64,000 bases of DNA from Spiroplasma endosymbiont of Polydrusus cervinus (lineage in GTDB: Bacteria > Bacillota_I > Bacilli_A > Mycoplasmatales > Mycoplasmataceae): contig NZ_OZ026469.1 of assembly GCF_964019755.1 (NCBI RefSeq), positions 682,001 through 746,000 on the forward strand, written 5' to 3'. The translations under genes and the position numbers were made by a program. Shown piece after piece: positions 53,498-64,000 of this stretch (the first letter of the stretch is position 1; every line of letters begins with the position of its first letter). The notes under the pieces were generated by a model. That model searched no databases and had not been told where the DNA came from. It saw nothing but the letters and a program-made list of their open reading frames with translations.

Positions 53498-55294
53498 ATG
53501 AAACGAAATGAAGCATCACCACAATATAAATGAGATTTTAGTCATTTATATCAGAATCATGAGGCTTGAAAAAAAGATTTAACAAAAATTGTAAAAAAAT
53601 TAGAAGAAATTATTAGCTTTAAAGGAAAATTAAATCAAGCAGCAACTTTTAAAAAATATATTTTATTAGACGAAGAAATTGACTTAATTGCCAATAAAAT
53701 GGCGCAATATCTTCACATGGGGGATATTGATACAACTGACTTATCATATCAAGAATTGGGCGGAATTTATTCAAATACTTTAAATCAAATTACAAGTCAA
53801 TTAGCTTTTGTTGCATCAGAATTAAAAGCAATTGGAGAAAAAAAAATTATGACATGACTTAAAGAAGACTCTGACCTTCATGCGCATGAATATAGTTACC
53901 GTAAGTTTTTTAAAAGTGCAAAATATATCTTGTCAGAACGTGATGAAGAGATTTTAGCATTAGTAACACGATCACGAAACGTTGCTTATGATTTATATGA
54001 TTTATTGGCATATGCTGATAAAAAACGAATATTTATTGATTATCAAGGGAAGAAAATAGAATTAACAAATTCAATATATAGTGAAATTATGGAAAAATCA
54101 GACCCATTAGCGGATCAAGAACTTCGAATTAACACAGCACAATTATTTACTAAGCATTTAGTTGATAAAAAACATTCTTTTGCCCGAATTTATGAAGGAA
54201 TTATTCAACAGAGTGTTGAGTCGATACGTTTACGCGGTTATAAAAACACTTTGCAAGCATCATTGAGTAATGATGATGTTTCTGAAGAAATTTATACTAG
54301 TTTAATTAAATATGGCCGTGAAAATAGCCATTTATTTGTTCAATATAATGAACTATTAAAAAAATATTTTAAATTTAAAAAGTTTTATCCAACTGATCGT
54401 AGTTTAAAATTAGTGAAAAATATTGCTTCATTGGATAAAAAATATACTGTTGAAGATGCAAAGAAAATGATTCGTGAATCACTGCAATTATTAAGTGATG
54501 AATATTTAACGCAATTAGAATTAGTATGACGTGATCATCGCATTGATTATTTTGAAGATACTAATAAACGTAGTGGTGCTTATTCATCGGGTGGTTCTGG
54601 TGTTGAACCAATTATTTTAATGAATTGAGATGATACAATTGGGTCAGTTAATACCTTAGCACATGAAGCGGGTCATTCAGTCCATACCTTATTAGCAGAT
54701 TTAAATAATAAATATCCATTGAATAATTATCCAATTATTTTAGCGGAAGTTGCTTCAACAGTTAATGAGCATTTATTATTTGATTATTTATATAAAAATA
54801 CGGTAAGCAAAGAGGAAAAAATTTATTTATTACAAAATCGAATTGATGAAATTATGGCAACATTCTTTCGCCAAATTCATTTTGCTGATTTTGAATGAAC
54901 AGCCCACAAAATGGTTGAAAATAATGAACCATTAGATGCGGATAAATTAGCCGATCTTTTTGTTCAAAAAGCTGATGAGTTTGGGTATACTGTTTTTGAT
55001 AAATATGAACCACAGAAAAAAACATATGATTGACCACGAATTTTACATTTCTTTAATTCACCATATTATGTTTATAAATACGCCACATGTATTGTTGCTT
55101 CTTTTAAATTGTATAATGATGTTATTAATGGACATCCAGAGCATTTATTGAACTTTTTAAAACAATGTGGTCGTAAAGAACCATTAGCAATTTTAAAAGA
55201 TATTGGGATTGATTATACTGATCCGAATATTTATAGTGGCTTGTTGATAAAATTAACAGAAATGATTGATAATCTTACCGAATTATTAAACTAA
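53498..55294 (+). CDS. pepF: Oligoendopeptidase F (M3B)
   Basis: The 598-residue zinc peptidase starts MKRNEASPQYKWDFSHLY behind AAAAAGGAGAA. The active-site HEAGHSVHTL (HExxH) lies near residue 390 and a downstream Glu in EVASTVNEHL follows. Length is that of the family. It cleaves short oligopeptides, so with pepA it forms the peptide-use capacity of this region. TGA Trp codons occur throughout. An IS30-like right end borders the promoter (53452). Confidence 0.95.
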
Positions 55295-55388
55295 TTTGAT
55301 TTTAATATTAAAAATAAGGAATAAATTTCTGTTAAATTATTATCATTGTATACTGTAAAAATAATTCAGGAAGTGGGTGGTTTCAATT

Positions 55389-56300
55389 ATGCAGGATGGA
55401 ATTTTTTTAATTAATAAACCAACAGGAAAAACGAGTCATCAAGTTATTCAAGAAATTAAACAAAAATTACAAATTAATAAAATTGGCCATGCCGGAACAT
55501 TAGATCCATTAGCAACTGGCCTTTTAGTGATTTTAGTGAGTAATGCAACGAAAATGAGTGAATATTTGTTAACAGCTGATAAAGCTTATGATGTAGAAAT
55601 GAAACTATTTATTGAAACAGATACTGGTGATGTTACTGGTAATGTTCTTAATGAAACAACGCCATTTAAAATTCAAAAAAAAATATTAAAAAAAATTTTT
55701 AATGAATTCAATGGTTTCATGTATGAACAATATCCACCAAAATATTCAGCAATTAAAATTAATGGGAAGAAACTTTATGAATATGCTCGCGAAGATAAAG
55801 AAGTTGAAATTAAACCACGAACTGTCACAATTAAAGAAATTAAACTAAAAAAATATGATGCGCATAATCATACCATTAAATTTAGTGTATTCTGTACAAA
55901 AGGAACATATATTAGAAGTTTAGTTACTGATATTGCGGAAAAATTAAATACAATTGGGACCGTTCAAAACTTATGTCGTACGCAATCAGGGAATTTTTTG
56001 TTATCAAAAGCAATTACTCTTGACGAAGTAAATTTTAATGCATTAATATCAATGTATGATGTTTTATTTACGAATAATCAGCAATTGATGCTTTATCATT
56101 ATGATGAAGAAATTCGACAAGGAAAGCCAATTGTTATTATTAACCATGCTGATCCAATTATTTTTATTATTGATAAAAATAAAAATGTTCTAGCAATTTA
56201 TAAACATATTGGGAAACATGTTTATGCTTGCCAGCGGGGATTATGATCAAATATTGAGCCGTCTAAACAAGAAGAAAGCGAGAAAGGCGACCGTTATTAA
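55389..56300 (+). CDS. truB: tRNA pseudouridine-55 synthase
   Basis: The 303-residue enzyme makes pseudouridine 55 in tRNA. It starts MQDGIFLINKPTGKTSHQV; a GTG 12 bp upstream is in frame, but the ATG fits the GTGGGTGG region better. Catalytic Asp lies in GHAGTLDPLATGLL; YSAIKINGKKLYEYAR and the GTYIRSLVTDIA segment follow. TGA at 56244-56246 is Trp and the frame ends GDRY. Its stop overlaps the ribF start (TAATG). A truncated IS end (GTATACTGTAAAA) lies at 55350. Confidence 0.95.
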
Positions 56301-57187
56301 TGAAAACTTTACTATGAAATAAGCCAGCTTCTCAGAAACCAAAAATTGCTTGTTTAGGTTTGTTTGATGGTTTTCATCAAGGCCATTTAAAATTAATTAA
56401 TCGCTTAATGGAAATTAAAAACCAAGAACAACTTCCAGCCTTATTTTTTACAATGTTCCAAAGTGTTACTGATTTTTTACATCAAACAGATACGAAACTA
56501 ATCGATAATGTTTCAAAACAACAAACTGCAGCCAAATTAGGTTTTGACTATTATTTGAAAGCACCACTAACAACTGAATTTATGAATTTATCAGCAAAAA
56601 AATTTTTAACAATTTTAAAAAAACATTACAATGTCATAAAAGTTGTGATTGGTTCTGATTTTCGCTTTGGCAAAAATCGCGAAGGTGATTTTAATGATAT
56701 TATTACTTTTTTTGGCCAAGAAAATATTTATTTAATTCCACGACAAGATAGTTTATTTTCTTCAACAACAATTCGGAATTTATTATTGCAGTATAATTTA
56801 TCATCAGCAAACAAATTATTATATGAAGATTATCATTTACGTGGTGAAGTAAATTCGGGAAAAAAGTTAGGCCGAACAATTAACTTTCCAACCGCTAATA
56901 TTTATTTACCCCAAAAAGTAATTTTACCTTATGGTGTTTATGTAACAGAAACATTAGCTCAAGGAAAACTTTATCCATCAATGACGTCTTATAGATTATT
57001 TGAGGGAAAAGAAGTTGTTGAAACATATTTACTTGATGTTAATCTCGACTTATATGGGCAAGAAATTATCGTTTATTTTAAAAAATATTTGCGACAAAAT
57101 GTTAAAATTAATAATTTAGCCGAATTAGTGGCTCTTTTAGAACAAGATTTAGCTAATACCCTTGCTTTTTATACTAATAAAGCATAG
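56300..57187 (+). CDS. ribF: Bifunctional riboflavin kinase/FMN adenylyltransferase
   Basis: The 295-residue enzyme makes FMN and FAD from riboflavin. The start overlaps the truB stop by one base. The N-terminal adenylyltransferase has LGLFDGFHQGH and GSDFRFGKNREG; the C-terminal kinase has GRTINFPTANI and PYGVYV. In most relatives the second Thr/Ser loop is similar. truB-ribF coupling is usual in Firmicutes and Mollicutes. Confidence 0.95.
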
Positions 57188-57284
57188 TATTAATAGGGTT
57201 GTTATTTCGTTGATTTAAGATAACCCTTTCTTAAACTCTTTGATTTAACATGATTAAGCCACTAAATGAAGGGAGAAAATTATA

Positions 57285-57551
57285 ATGGCTTCAAAAGGAA
57301 AAAAAGCAGAATTAGTGTCAAAATTTGGTAAAAATGAAAAAGATACTGGTGCAACAAAAGTTCAAATTACAATTTTAACAGAAGATATTAATAATTTAAC
57401 AACACACTTGAAAGTCCATCAAAAAGATATTGTTTCAAGAAGAAGTTTATTACAAAAAGTAGCGCAAAGAAAACATTTACTTGCTTACTTAACTAAAAAT
57501 GACTTTAATGAATATAAAATCATCATTAAAGAATTAGGAATTAGAAAATAA
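57285..57551 (+). CDS. rpsO: Ribosomal protein S15
   Basis: The 88-residue 30S protein binds 16S rRNA. The start lies behind GAAGGGAG (MASKGKKAELVSKFG). Family motifs are DTGATKVQI, LTTHLKVHQKD and SRRSLLQKVAQRK. A short inverted repeat before it (57196-57235, AACCC/GGGTT) may be a leader for autoregulation. A stem AAAGTTTAA/TTAAACTTT at 57550-57574 follows as probable terminator. Confidence 0.97.
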   Translation: MASKGKKAELVSKFGKNEKDTGATKVQITILTEDINNLTTHLKVHQKDIVSRRSLLQKVAQRKHLLAYLTKNDFNEYKIIIKELGIRK

Positions 57552-57652
57552 AGTTTAAGAATTTTAAACTTTATTTGTAAATTATTAAGACAAGTGTAAT
57601 AAATTGGTCGCATAAAAAAGATTAGGGTTTTAATTAATATCAAATAAAATTT

Positions 57653-57759
57653 GGCGTCCTGTACGATGAGCCGGTAAAAAACAATTCTTGTGAGATTGTT
57701 TTTTATTTTTAATTTGTTATAATTTTATTAACTTTTTATGATTTAGTTTTACAGTATAC
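57653..57759. mobile_element. IS30-like right-end fragment with GGCGTCCTGTACGATGA arm
   Basis: GGCGTCCTGTACGATGAGCC and AACAATTCTTGTGAGATT precede the right-end sequence ending TTTTACAGTATAC. It lies just upstream of dnaG. Non-coding. Confidence 0.65.
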
Positions 57760-57788
57760 AATTAAAATAATTAAAAGGAGTGAAAGGT

Positions 57789-59672
57789 ATGGCATTAATT
57801 AGTAATGAGAAAATTGATTTAATTAGATCAAAAGTAAATATTGTTACAGTAATGTCCGAGTATTTATTGCTTGAAAAACGGGGTCGCAATTATTGAGCGG
57901 TTTGTCCTTTTCATAAAGATTCCCACCCTTCAATGAGTATTTCACCAGAAAAACAAATTTATCGTTGTTTTGCTTGTTCGGCAGGGGGGAATGTTTTTAC
58001 TTTTTTAAAAGAATATGAAAATATTAATTTTATTGAAGCTTTAAAAAAGGTTGCGGTGATGGCAAATATTTCGTTAGATGAATTAACCGTTTATCAAGAA
58101 AAACCAAAATACGATGCAACAGATCAGTTAATTTTTGAAATTAATGCCCTAGCAAGAGGTTACTTTAGTAATAATTTAGCAACAAAAAAAGGCCATGTGG
58201 CAAAAGAATATTTAACCCAGCGGAATATTAATAATAATGAAATTGAATTATTTCAAATTGGGTATGCGGAAAGCGGGTTTGATCATTTATGTCATTTTTT
58301 AATTAAAAAAGGATACACAATTAATGATATTCAGCAAACAGGATTAATTGCAATTAGGAATGATAAAGTATATGATTATTTTAATGAGCGAATAATGTTT
58401 CCAATTAAGAATGAAGATAATCATATTATTGGGTTTTCTGGGCGAATAATTGGTAGCACCAGCCAGGTTGCAAAATATCTTAATACGCCCGAAACGAAAG
58501 TATTTAAAAAAGAACAACTAATGTATAATATCCATCGGGCAAAACCTTTTATTCGCCAGCATAATAATCTAATTTTATTAGAAGGATATATGGATGTTAT
58601 TAGCTTAGAAAAGTTAAATATTAAAAATACGGTTGCTTTAATGGGCACTAATTTAAGTGAGTACCACTTAAAGGAAATTAAAAAAATAACGCTGGAGTGT
58701 TTAGTTTTTTTAGATGGGGATAAAGCCGGGATTAATGCCAGCTTAAAATCCGCGGTGAAATTATTAAGTAATAAGGTCAAAGTTAAGATTGTCTTAAACG
58801 AAACTCAACAAGATCCTGATGAATTAGTTAATAGTGGGCAGGGTGAATTAATTCAGACAATGTTAAGCCAGGCAGAACATCCAATTAATTTTGCGCTGGA
58901 TTATTTTAAAAATAAATTTAATTTACAAGTTGCCAATGAATTAGAGAAATTTATTAATATTGTTGCGCCCTTAATTAAAGCGAGCCCTAACCCGCTTGAA
59001 CAAGAGTTAGCGATTAATAATTTAGTTACAATAACCGGAATTTCAAAAGCAACAATTACAATAAAAATTGAACAAATTAAAGGATATCAAAAAGGACCTT
59101 TAAATTCGCCAAGACCATTAACATCCCTGCCAAAAAGGGAAGATAATAACCAGCCGCTGCTGCGCTCACCAGCGAAGGTAAATTCAGCGCCGCTCAATAC
59201 CATTATTGTTCAAAATACCAAATATAAAATTAAAAATTTAAAACGATATATTTTAGCCGAAGAAAAAATGTTATTACAATTACTTGCTTCGCGAAAAGCA
59301 GCGGATTTTTATCAAAAAAAAATTGGAAATTTAAATTTTGATGGTTATCGTTTGCTAGCAAACGATATAATTACTTATTATAATGAACATTTAGGGGTAG
59401 AAAATGTTAAAATTAATATATTGTGTGAAGAAATAAATGATCCTACTTTAAAAAAAATGTTACTGAATATTATTAATAAATCAACGATTAAAATTAAATA
59501 TAATAAGAAAGAATTAGAAGACCATGCGCTTTTAATTGATGATTTTGCTAATGAAAAAGAGATTGCAATGTTATGAAATAAATTAGAAAAAGCAAATAAT
59601 ATGATTGAACAACAAGAAATTTCAATGGAAATTGATAAGTTGAATCAACGATTAAAATTTAAAAAGGGGTAG
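57789..59672 (+). CDS. dnaG: DNA primase
   Basis: The 627-residue enzyme makes RNA primers at the replication fork. It starts [15 protein letters not shown] behind AAAGGAGTGAAA. The zinc finger is CPFHKD...[10 protein letters not shown]; the catalytic Toprim core has [12 protein letters not shown] and [13 protein letters not shown] at 57894-57896 and 59574-59576 is Trp. The gene is followed after 5 bp by rpoD, the classic macromolecular-synthesis order. Confidence 0.96.
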
Positions 59673-59677
59673 AGAGA

Positions 59678-61015
59678 ATGGGATTATCAAAAAAAGAAGT
59701 CAGAGATATGAAATCTTTTGATGAATTTAAAGAATATATTGGTAAATATTTAGAAGAAAATAACAATGAAATTAAACAAGAAAAGTTAATAACTTTAATT
59801 AACGATCATTTTGAAGTGGATGATAATGATGTTGAAGAATACTTTGATGAATTAATCACCAATGGGGTGGAATTTCTTGATGTTAATTTAAAGGAAATTG
59901 AAGAAGCAGAAACTGTTGAGTTAGATAAAGTAGCCAAAAAAAAAGTCAATGAGAAATTGCGTTATAAAGTTGGTGGAATTTCGAATGAAACAAAAATTCA
60001 AGATATTATTAAAGCATACTTTAATATTCTAGGAACAAGTAAGATTTTAACGCGAGAAGAAGAAATTAAATATGCCAAAATGTTAGAATCAACTGATCCC
60101 GAGGAAAGACGCTTTGGTCGGGATAAATTAATTACTTCTAACTTAAAGTTAGTTGTTTCTGTTGCCCGAAAACATTTAAACCGGGGATTAGATTTTTCTG
60201 ATTTAATTGAAGAAGGAAACATTGGGTTAATGAAAGCCGTTGATAAGTTTGATTATAAGCGTGGTTTTAAATTTTCGACTTATGCAACTTGATGAATTCG
60301 CCAAGCGACAACGCGAGCAATTGCTGATCAAGCGCGAACAATTCGGATTCCTGTTCATATGGTTGAAACAATTAATAAACTAATAAGAATTGAACGACAA
60401 TTAACGCAAGAATTAGGGCGTGAACCAAGTTACAACGAAATTGCCGAAAAAATGGGGCAAGGAATGGTTGGCGAAAAAGTTCGTGAAATTAAAAGATTAT
60501 CAATTGAACCAGTGTCATTAGAGAAACCAATTGGTGATGAGGATGACACTCATTTTGGTGATTTTGTCGATGATAAAGATATTTTTACCCCCGATGAATA
60601 CGCCGAAAAAGAATCATTACGGGAAGTAATTGATGAAGTTTTTCATGAAATTTTATCAGCACGCGAAGAAAAAGTAATTAGAATGCGTTTTGGGTTGTTA
60701 CCAACAAAATTACGAACAGTTTTACGATTAGCAAAGGAATGTGAAGATGAAACCTTTCCGAAGTTAGTGCAAACAGTTAAAGCCCTTGATATTCACTATG
60801 ACACGCCAATTGAAAAAGTTCAGAGTCAAAAGAATACTTTAATTGATAAACATTTATCGAAATATGATTCACCAAAGACGTTAGAAGAAGTGGGGAAAGA
60901 ATTTAAAGTTACCCGCGAACGAATTCGTCAAATTGAAGCGAAAACAATTCGTAAGTTTAAACCAAATCAAGCTAATTCAAAAGCAAAAGTATTAAAAGAT
61001 TTTTTCAAAGGATAG
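59678..61015 (+). CDS. rpoD: Primary RNA polymerase sigma factor with an insertion in region 4
   Basis: The 445-residue sigma A starts [14 protein letters not shown]. Region 2 ([31 protein letters not shown]) and region 3 ([12 protein letters not shown]) are standard. Region 4 is unusual: between RMRFGLLP and [22 protein letters not shown] about 55 residues are inserted ([31 protein letters not shown]), where most sigma A proteins have under ten. The helix-turn-helix itself is intact. It lies 5 bp after dnaG and is followed by trmK after 12 bp. Confidence 0.96.
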
Positions 61016-61027
61016 AGGGTCTTAAAA

Positions 61028-61690
61028 ATGGATAGATTGTCAGAACGTTTATTATTAATTGCCAAACAAGTTAATGATAAAGATATTATTTGCGATATTG
61101 GAACAGACCATGCGATGATTCCAATTTATTTAGCGAAAGGAAATTTAATTACCAAAGCTTATGCTTGCGATATTGCCGAACAACCACTAGTTCAAACGAA
61201 AAAGAATATTGCAAAATATCAACTTGAAGAAATTATTACCCCAATTTTAGCCGATGGATTAATGGGCCTTGCCAACATTAAAATTGATTCATGTATTATT
61301 TCGGGCTTAGGAAGTGCGACAATTTTAGGTATTTTTCAACAAGATTCTGATTTAATTGATCGTTATATTTTATGTCCAAATGATGACCCGATGTTATTAC
61401 GGACATGAATTAAAAAACAAAAGTATTTTATTGAAAAAGAGTTATTATTGAAAGAAAATAATCTGATTTATGAAATTATTGTTGTCAATAAAGTTGCCGG
61501 GCGCAAAGTTAAAAATAAAAAAGATATTTTCTTTGGTCCCTGGTTACGAAAAGAAGCACATCAAATTTTTCAAGAAAAATGATTATTAAAAAAGGATTAT
61601 TATTTAACATTGTTAAATCAAATTCCGCTTAAAACTGAGCGCCATCAGGAAATTAAGGCAAAAATAAAAATGATTAATACGGTGATATAA
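61028..61690 (+). CDS. trmK: tRNA (adenine-22-N1)-methyltransferase
   Basis: The 220-residue SAM-dependent enzyme starts MDRLSERLLLIAKQV behind AGAGGGTC. The SAM-binding motif is IICDIGTDHAMIPIYLA, and SGLGSATILGIF plus LCPNDDPMLLR match the TrmK family that methylates A22 of tRNA. It overlaps the next start by one base (TAATG). It is the usual neighbour of sigA and nif3-like genes. Confidence 0.92.
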
Positions 61691-62436
61691 TGTTAATTAA
61701 AAAAATATATCAAGAAATTGAAACTGATTTTCCCTTGAAAGCAGTTTGCAAATGAGATTATAGTGGTCATCAGTATGGTCGTACAAATAATTTTGCCACA
61801 AAAATTATTATTAGTTTAGATTTAACAAGTGAAGTTATTAATACCGCCATTGCTAAAAAGGCGAATGTGATTATTACGCATCATCCCTTTTGTTTTGGCA
61901 AGAAAAAAACCATCCATCGAATTCCATATAAACAAAAAATTATGAACTTATTGACCAAACATCAAATTACGGTCTATGCTGTTCATACGAATTATGATGG
62001 TTTAATGAATGAATTAATTTTACAAGAATTAAATTCGGTTAAAATTGTTTCTTTTAAGGGGGATGATTTAACAAAAGTTGGATATGTAACATTAACCGCG
62101 GATGAGATTATTGCAAAGTTAAAAACAATTTTTAACATTGAAACCGTCCAGCATAATTTAACAATACTAACGCAACCGATTACAACTGTTGCGTTAGCCG
62201 CTGGGGCAGCCGGGAATGTTATTACGAAAATTACGAAAGATGTTGATCTTTTTATTACGGGAGAAGTAAAATGAGATCAATGAATCTTAGCGAACGAGCA
62301 GCAATTAGCTGTTATTTGTTTTAACCATTATATGGAAGATTTTTTTACTACGGCATTTATGGGCTATCTAACTCGTAAGTTTCCAACTTTAACAATTATT
62401 CCTTATCATATAAAAAATATTATTAACTATCGTTAA
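61690..62436 (+). CDS. Nif3-like dinuclear metal protein (YqfO type)
   Basis: The 248-residue protein starts MLIKKIYQEIETDF. Metal ligands are seen in IITHHPFCFGKK, VHTNYDG and the C-terminal CFNHYMEDFF-type segment. The short form lacks the extra middle domain of Bacillus YqfO. Biochemical role is uncertain (often listed as GTP cyclohydrolase 1 type 2). It is cotranscribed with trmK. The stop lies within a terminator stem. Confidence 0.9.
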
Positions 62437-62447
62437 TAATATTTTTT
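62412..62447 (+). terminator. Rho-independent terminator overlapping the stop codon
   Basis: AAAAAATATTATTAAC pairs perfectly with GTTAATAATATTTTTT around TATC. The TAA stop of the Nif3-like gene lies in the second arm. It ends the dnaG-rpoD-trmK operon. Confidence 0.85.
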
Positions 62448-62457
62448 ATATTTGTTC

Positions 62458-63320
62458 TGTAAATTGTAAATACCAAATCATAAAAAGTTAATTATTAATT
62501 TAGTTAACTTTTTTAAGTTAATTTTTAAGTTAATTATAGGAGGTTGAAATTATGCAAATAAAGCAATATTTAATTTTGCGGTCTTAGTGAAAAAGTATGA
62601 TAAAGATATTGTTATTAATACTGTCAATAAAATTGCAAATGATATTTAAATTAAAAAGTAAAGAATAAATTATCCCGCGTAATTTACAATCTTCAATTAA
62701 CTTTCAATTACTTCCAACTGGTCGTTGTTGTAGTTTGGGTTCTGGTTTATTACTCGCCGTTTTCACTATTATTTGGTTTTTCACAACTAATTAATGATGT
62801 TGTAGTTGTTGCTTTTAATCCGATTGCTCCTAAAATATTTAAAATGTTATAATTATTGTACAATAATTATAACATTTTAAATATTTTAGGAGGTAAAGTG
62901 TGAAAAAGTATGAAAGATTAGATTTTAATGAAAGAGTAAATTTGGAAAAATTAAAAGATAATGAATTATTTAAAAAGAAAAATGAAACAATTAATATTCG
63001 AAAAATTGCTAAGCAAATGAATAGAGATTATAGAACTATTCGGCAAGAGTTAAATATGTTTGATAATATTAATGATTATAATGCTGCAAAAGCACAAAAA
63101 ATACATGATAAAAATAAAAAACAATGTCGTAAATATTCAATGTTAAATTCACAATAATTAAGTCATTTTTCTAATGAATATAATAATTTTGATCGTTCGC
63201 CACAAAATATTATTACTTCGTATGAATTACAATATAATATAAAATTTGGTGTATGTTTTAAAACAATGTATAAATATATTAAATTAGGTTATTTTAATTT
63301 AAAAAAAGAAATGTTATATT
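62458..63320 (+). mobile_element. IS30-like element, left part only
   Basis: The left end (CTGTAAATTGTAAATACC) and about 860 bp are present: a frameshifted 36-residue peptide (one G lost near 62583), a lipoprotein remnant in reverse and the transposase N-terminus. The right part is deleted and DNA passes straight into whiA at 63321. Confidence 0.8.
62900..63157 (+). pseudogene. IS30-like transposase N-terminal fragment
   Basis: A GTG start (VKKYERLDFNERVNLEK) lies behind AGGAGG. The helix-turn-helix IRKIAKQMNRDYRTIRQEL is intact. TAA after SMLNSQ at 63155-63157 stops it, and the homologous frame continues to about 63320 (FGVCFKTMYKYIKLGY) before the element ends. It has no DDE core. Confidence 0.8.
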
Positions 63321-63325
63321 TTAAT

Positions 63326-64000
63326 TTACATTTCATAATATTTTTTCTTAATTTCCCGAAATAAATGGTTAACCCCTGACTTTGAAATCTCTAAACCAAT
63401 TTCATTTTCTAATAGTGTTGATAAATCTTGTAATGAAGCATCCGGATTAGTGATTCGTAATAAAGCAACCTTTTTGGTATTTTCATTTAATTCATCAAAC
63501 AAATTATGATCAATTAAATAATTGATCATAATGACTTGTTCTTCCCCCGCTTTTAGTGCTTTTTGTTGATTTGAAATTTCAATATTATTTAAACGATTAA
63601 TGCTGTTAACCATATCCCGAGAAATACGCGTATTTTCAAATGTTAAAACACTATTAATTGCATCAATTAATTTTAAGAAATCCGAAACTAAAATTGAACA
63701 TTTTAAATAACAAACATAACGGTCATGTCGAATAATAATCTTAAAAGGAAAATGAAATTTATGCAATAATTTTCGAAAATACTGTGCCGAAGCTTCAGCA
63801 TTAAATTGAACCTCCAAATGATAATTACTTGTTTCGGGTGAATTAACACTCCCACAAGCAACAAAAATTCCCGCAATATATGCGCGTTGTTGGCGTTCAT
63901 TTCATTCCGGAGGGATGGCAATGATTTTCTGATTAAGGTCAGCATCAAAAATATGCAAGTCTTTTAAAATTTCGGTTACTCGTTCCTTAATTCGTAAAAT
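63326..64000 (-). CDS. whiA: DNA-binding regulator WhiA, 5' end cut by window edge
   Basis: The frame is open to the window end (ILRIKERVTEILKDLHIFD). The N-terminal domain resembles LAGLIDADG homing-endonuclease folds (AYIAGIFVACGSVNSPE, YHLEVQF). The C-terminal half (INRLNNIEISNQQKALKAGEEQ) ends in a helix-turn-helix (PDASLQDLSTLL, ISKSGVNHLFREI). WhiA affects division and nucleoid functions in Gram-positive relatives. The stop lies 5 bp from the IS30 fragment, so the insertion just missed the gene. Confidence 0.93.

Noticed and set aside
54852-55151. ORFs overlapping pepF in other frames
   Set aside because: Shadows of the peptidase gene, which is intact in its own frame.

Overview
The window is chromosomal DNA of a Spiroplasma, most likely of the Citri-type lineages. 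In-frame TGA must be read as tryptophan in essentially every gene (genetic code 4), the DNA is very AT-rich, and host housekeeping genes alternate with large amounts of phage and insertion-sequence (IS) debris. I infer the genus from the code, the MKKLLSxL-type signal peptides and lipoboxes, and a spiralin-like repeat pattern. The exact species cannot be fixed from this sequence alone.

Layout. 1-5.5 kb: pheS (5' cut), pheT and convergent eno, separated by an internally deleted IS30-like element. 5.5-24 kb: a decayed tailed-phage region flanked by an inverted repeat of about 1.6 kb (6361-8070 versus 22330-23927). It holds a RuvC-like nuclease, an OB-like protein, scaffold-like and capsid proteins, a probable portal, a broken tail or connector gene, a lipoprotein, a 980-residue secreted ribosome-inactivating toxin, a broken large terminase and an IS30-type transposase. 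24-32 kb: a second phage cluster with small early-type ORFs, baseplate-like proteins, holin-like membrane proteins, a lipoprotein and a broken secreted propeller toxin. 32-36.4 kb: an ISLre2-type (UPF0236) transposase split by two nested IS3 copies. 36.6-41.3 kb: an ABC-F ATPase, tpiA, an unknown truncated gene and NAD kinase, with palindromic IS-end elements between them. 41.3-48.7 kb: fragments of IS30, ISLre2, IS5 and IS3 elements and a repeat-containing secreted protein. 48.7-64 kb: a YfcC-type transporter, pepA, pepF, truB-ribF, rpsO, dnaG-rpoD-trmK-nif3 and whiA (5' cut), with more IS30 remnants.

The most interesting pattern occurs twice. A phage tail-type gene runs rightward into a leftward two-gene unit: a secreted toxin with propeller-like repeats, followed 3-14 bp later by a lipoprotein. 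The lipoprotein carries the same C-terminal domain as the convergent phage gene, so about 275 bp of coding DNA is present as an inverted repeat. The toxin genes have promoters whose -35/-10 spacer is a (TA)n tract, as expected of phase-variable expression. The first toxin carries all five ricin-type active-site positions; the second looks like a pore-forming toxin but is broken. I read these as phage-borne toxin cassettes of an insect symbiont, with a possible superinfection or immunity function for the lipoproteins (inference).
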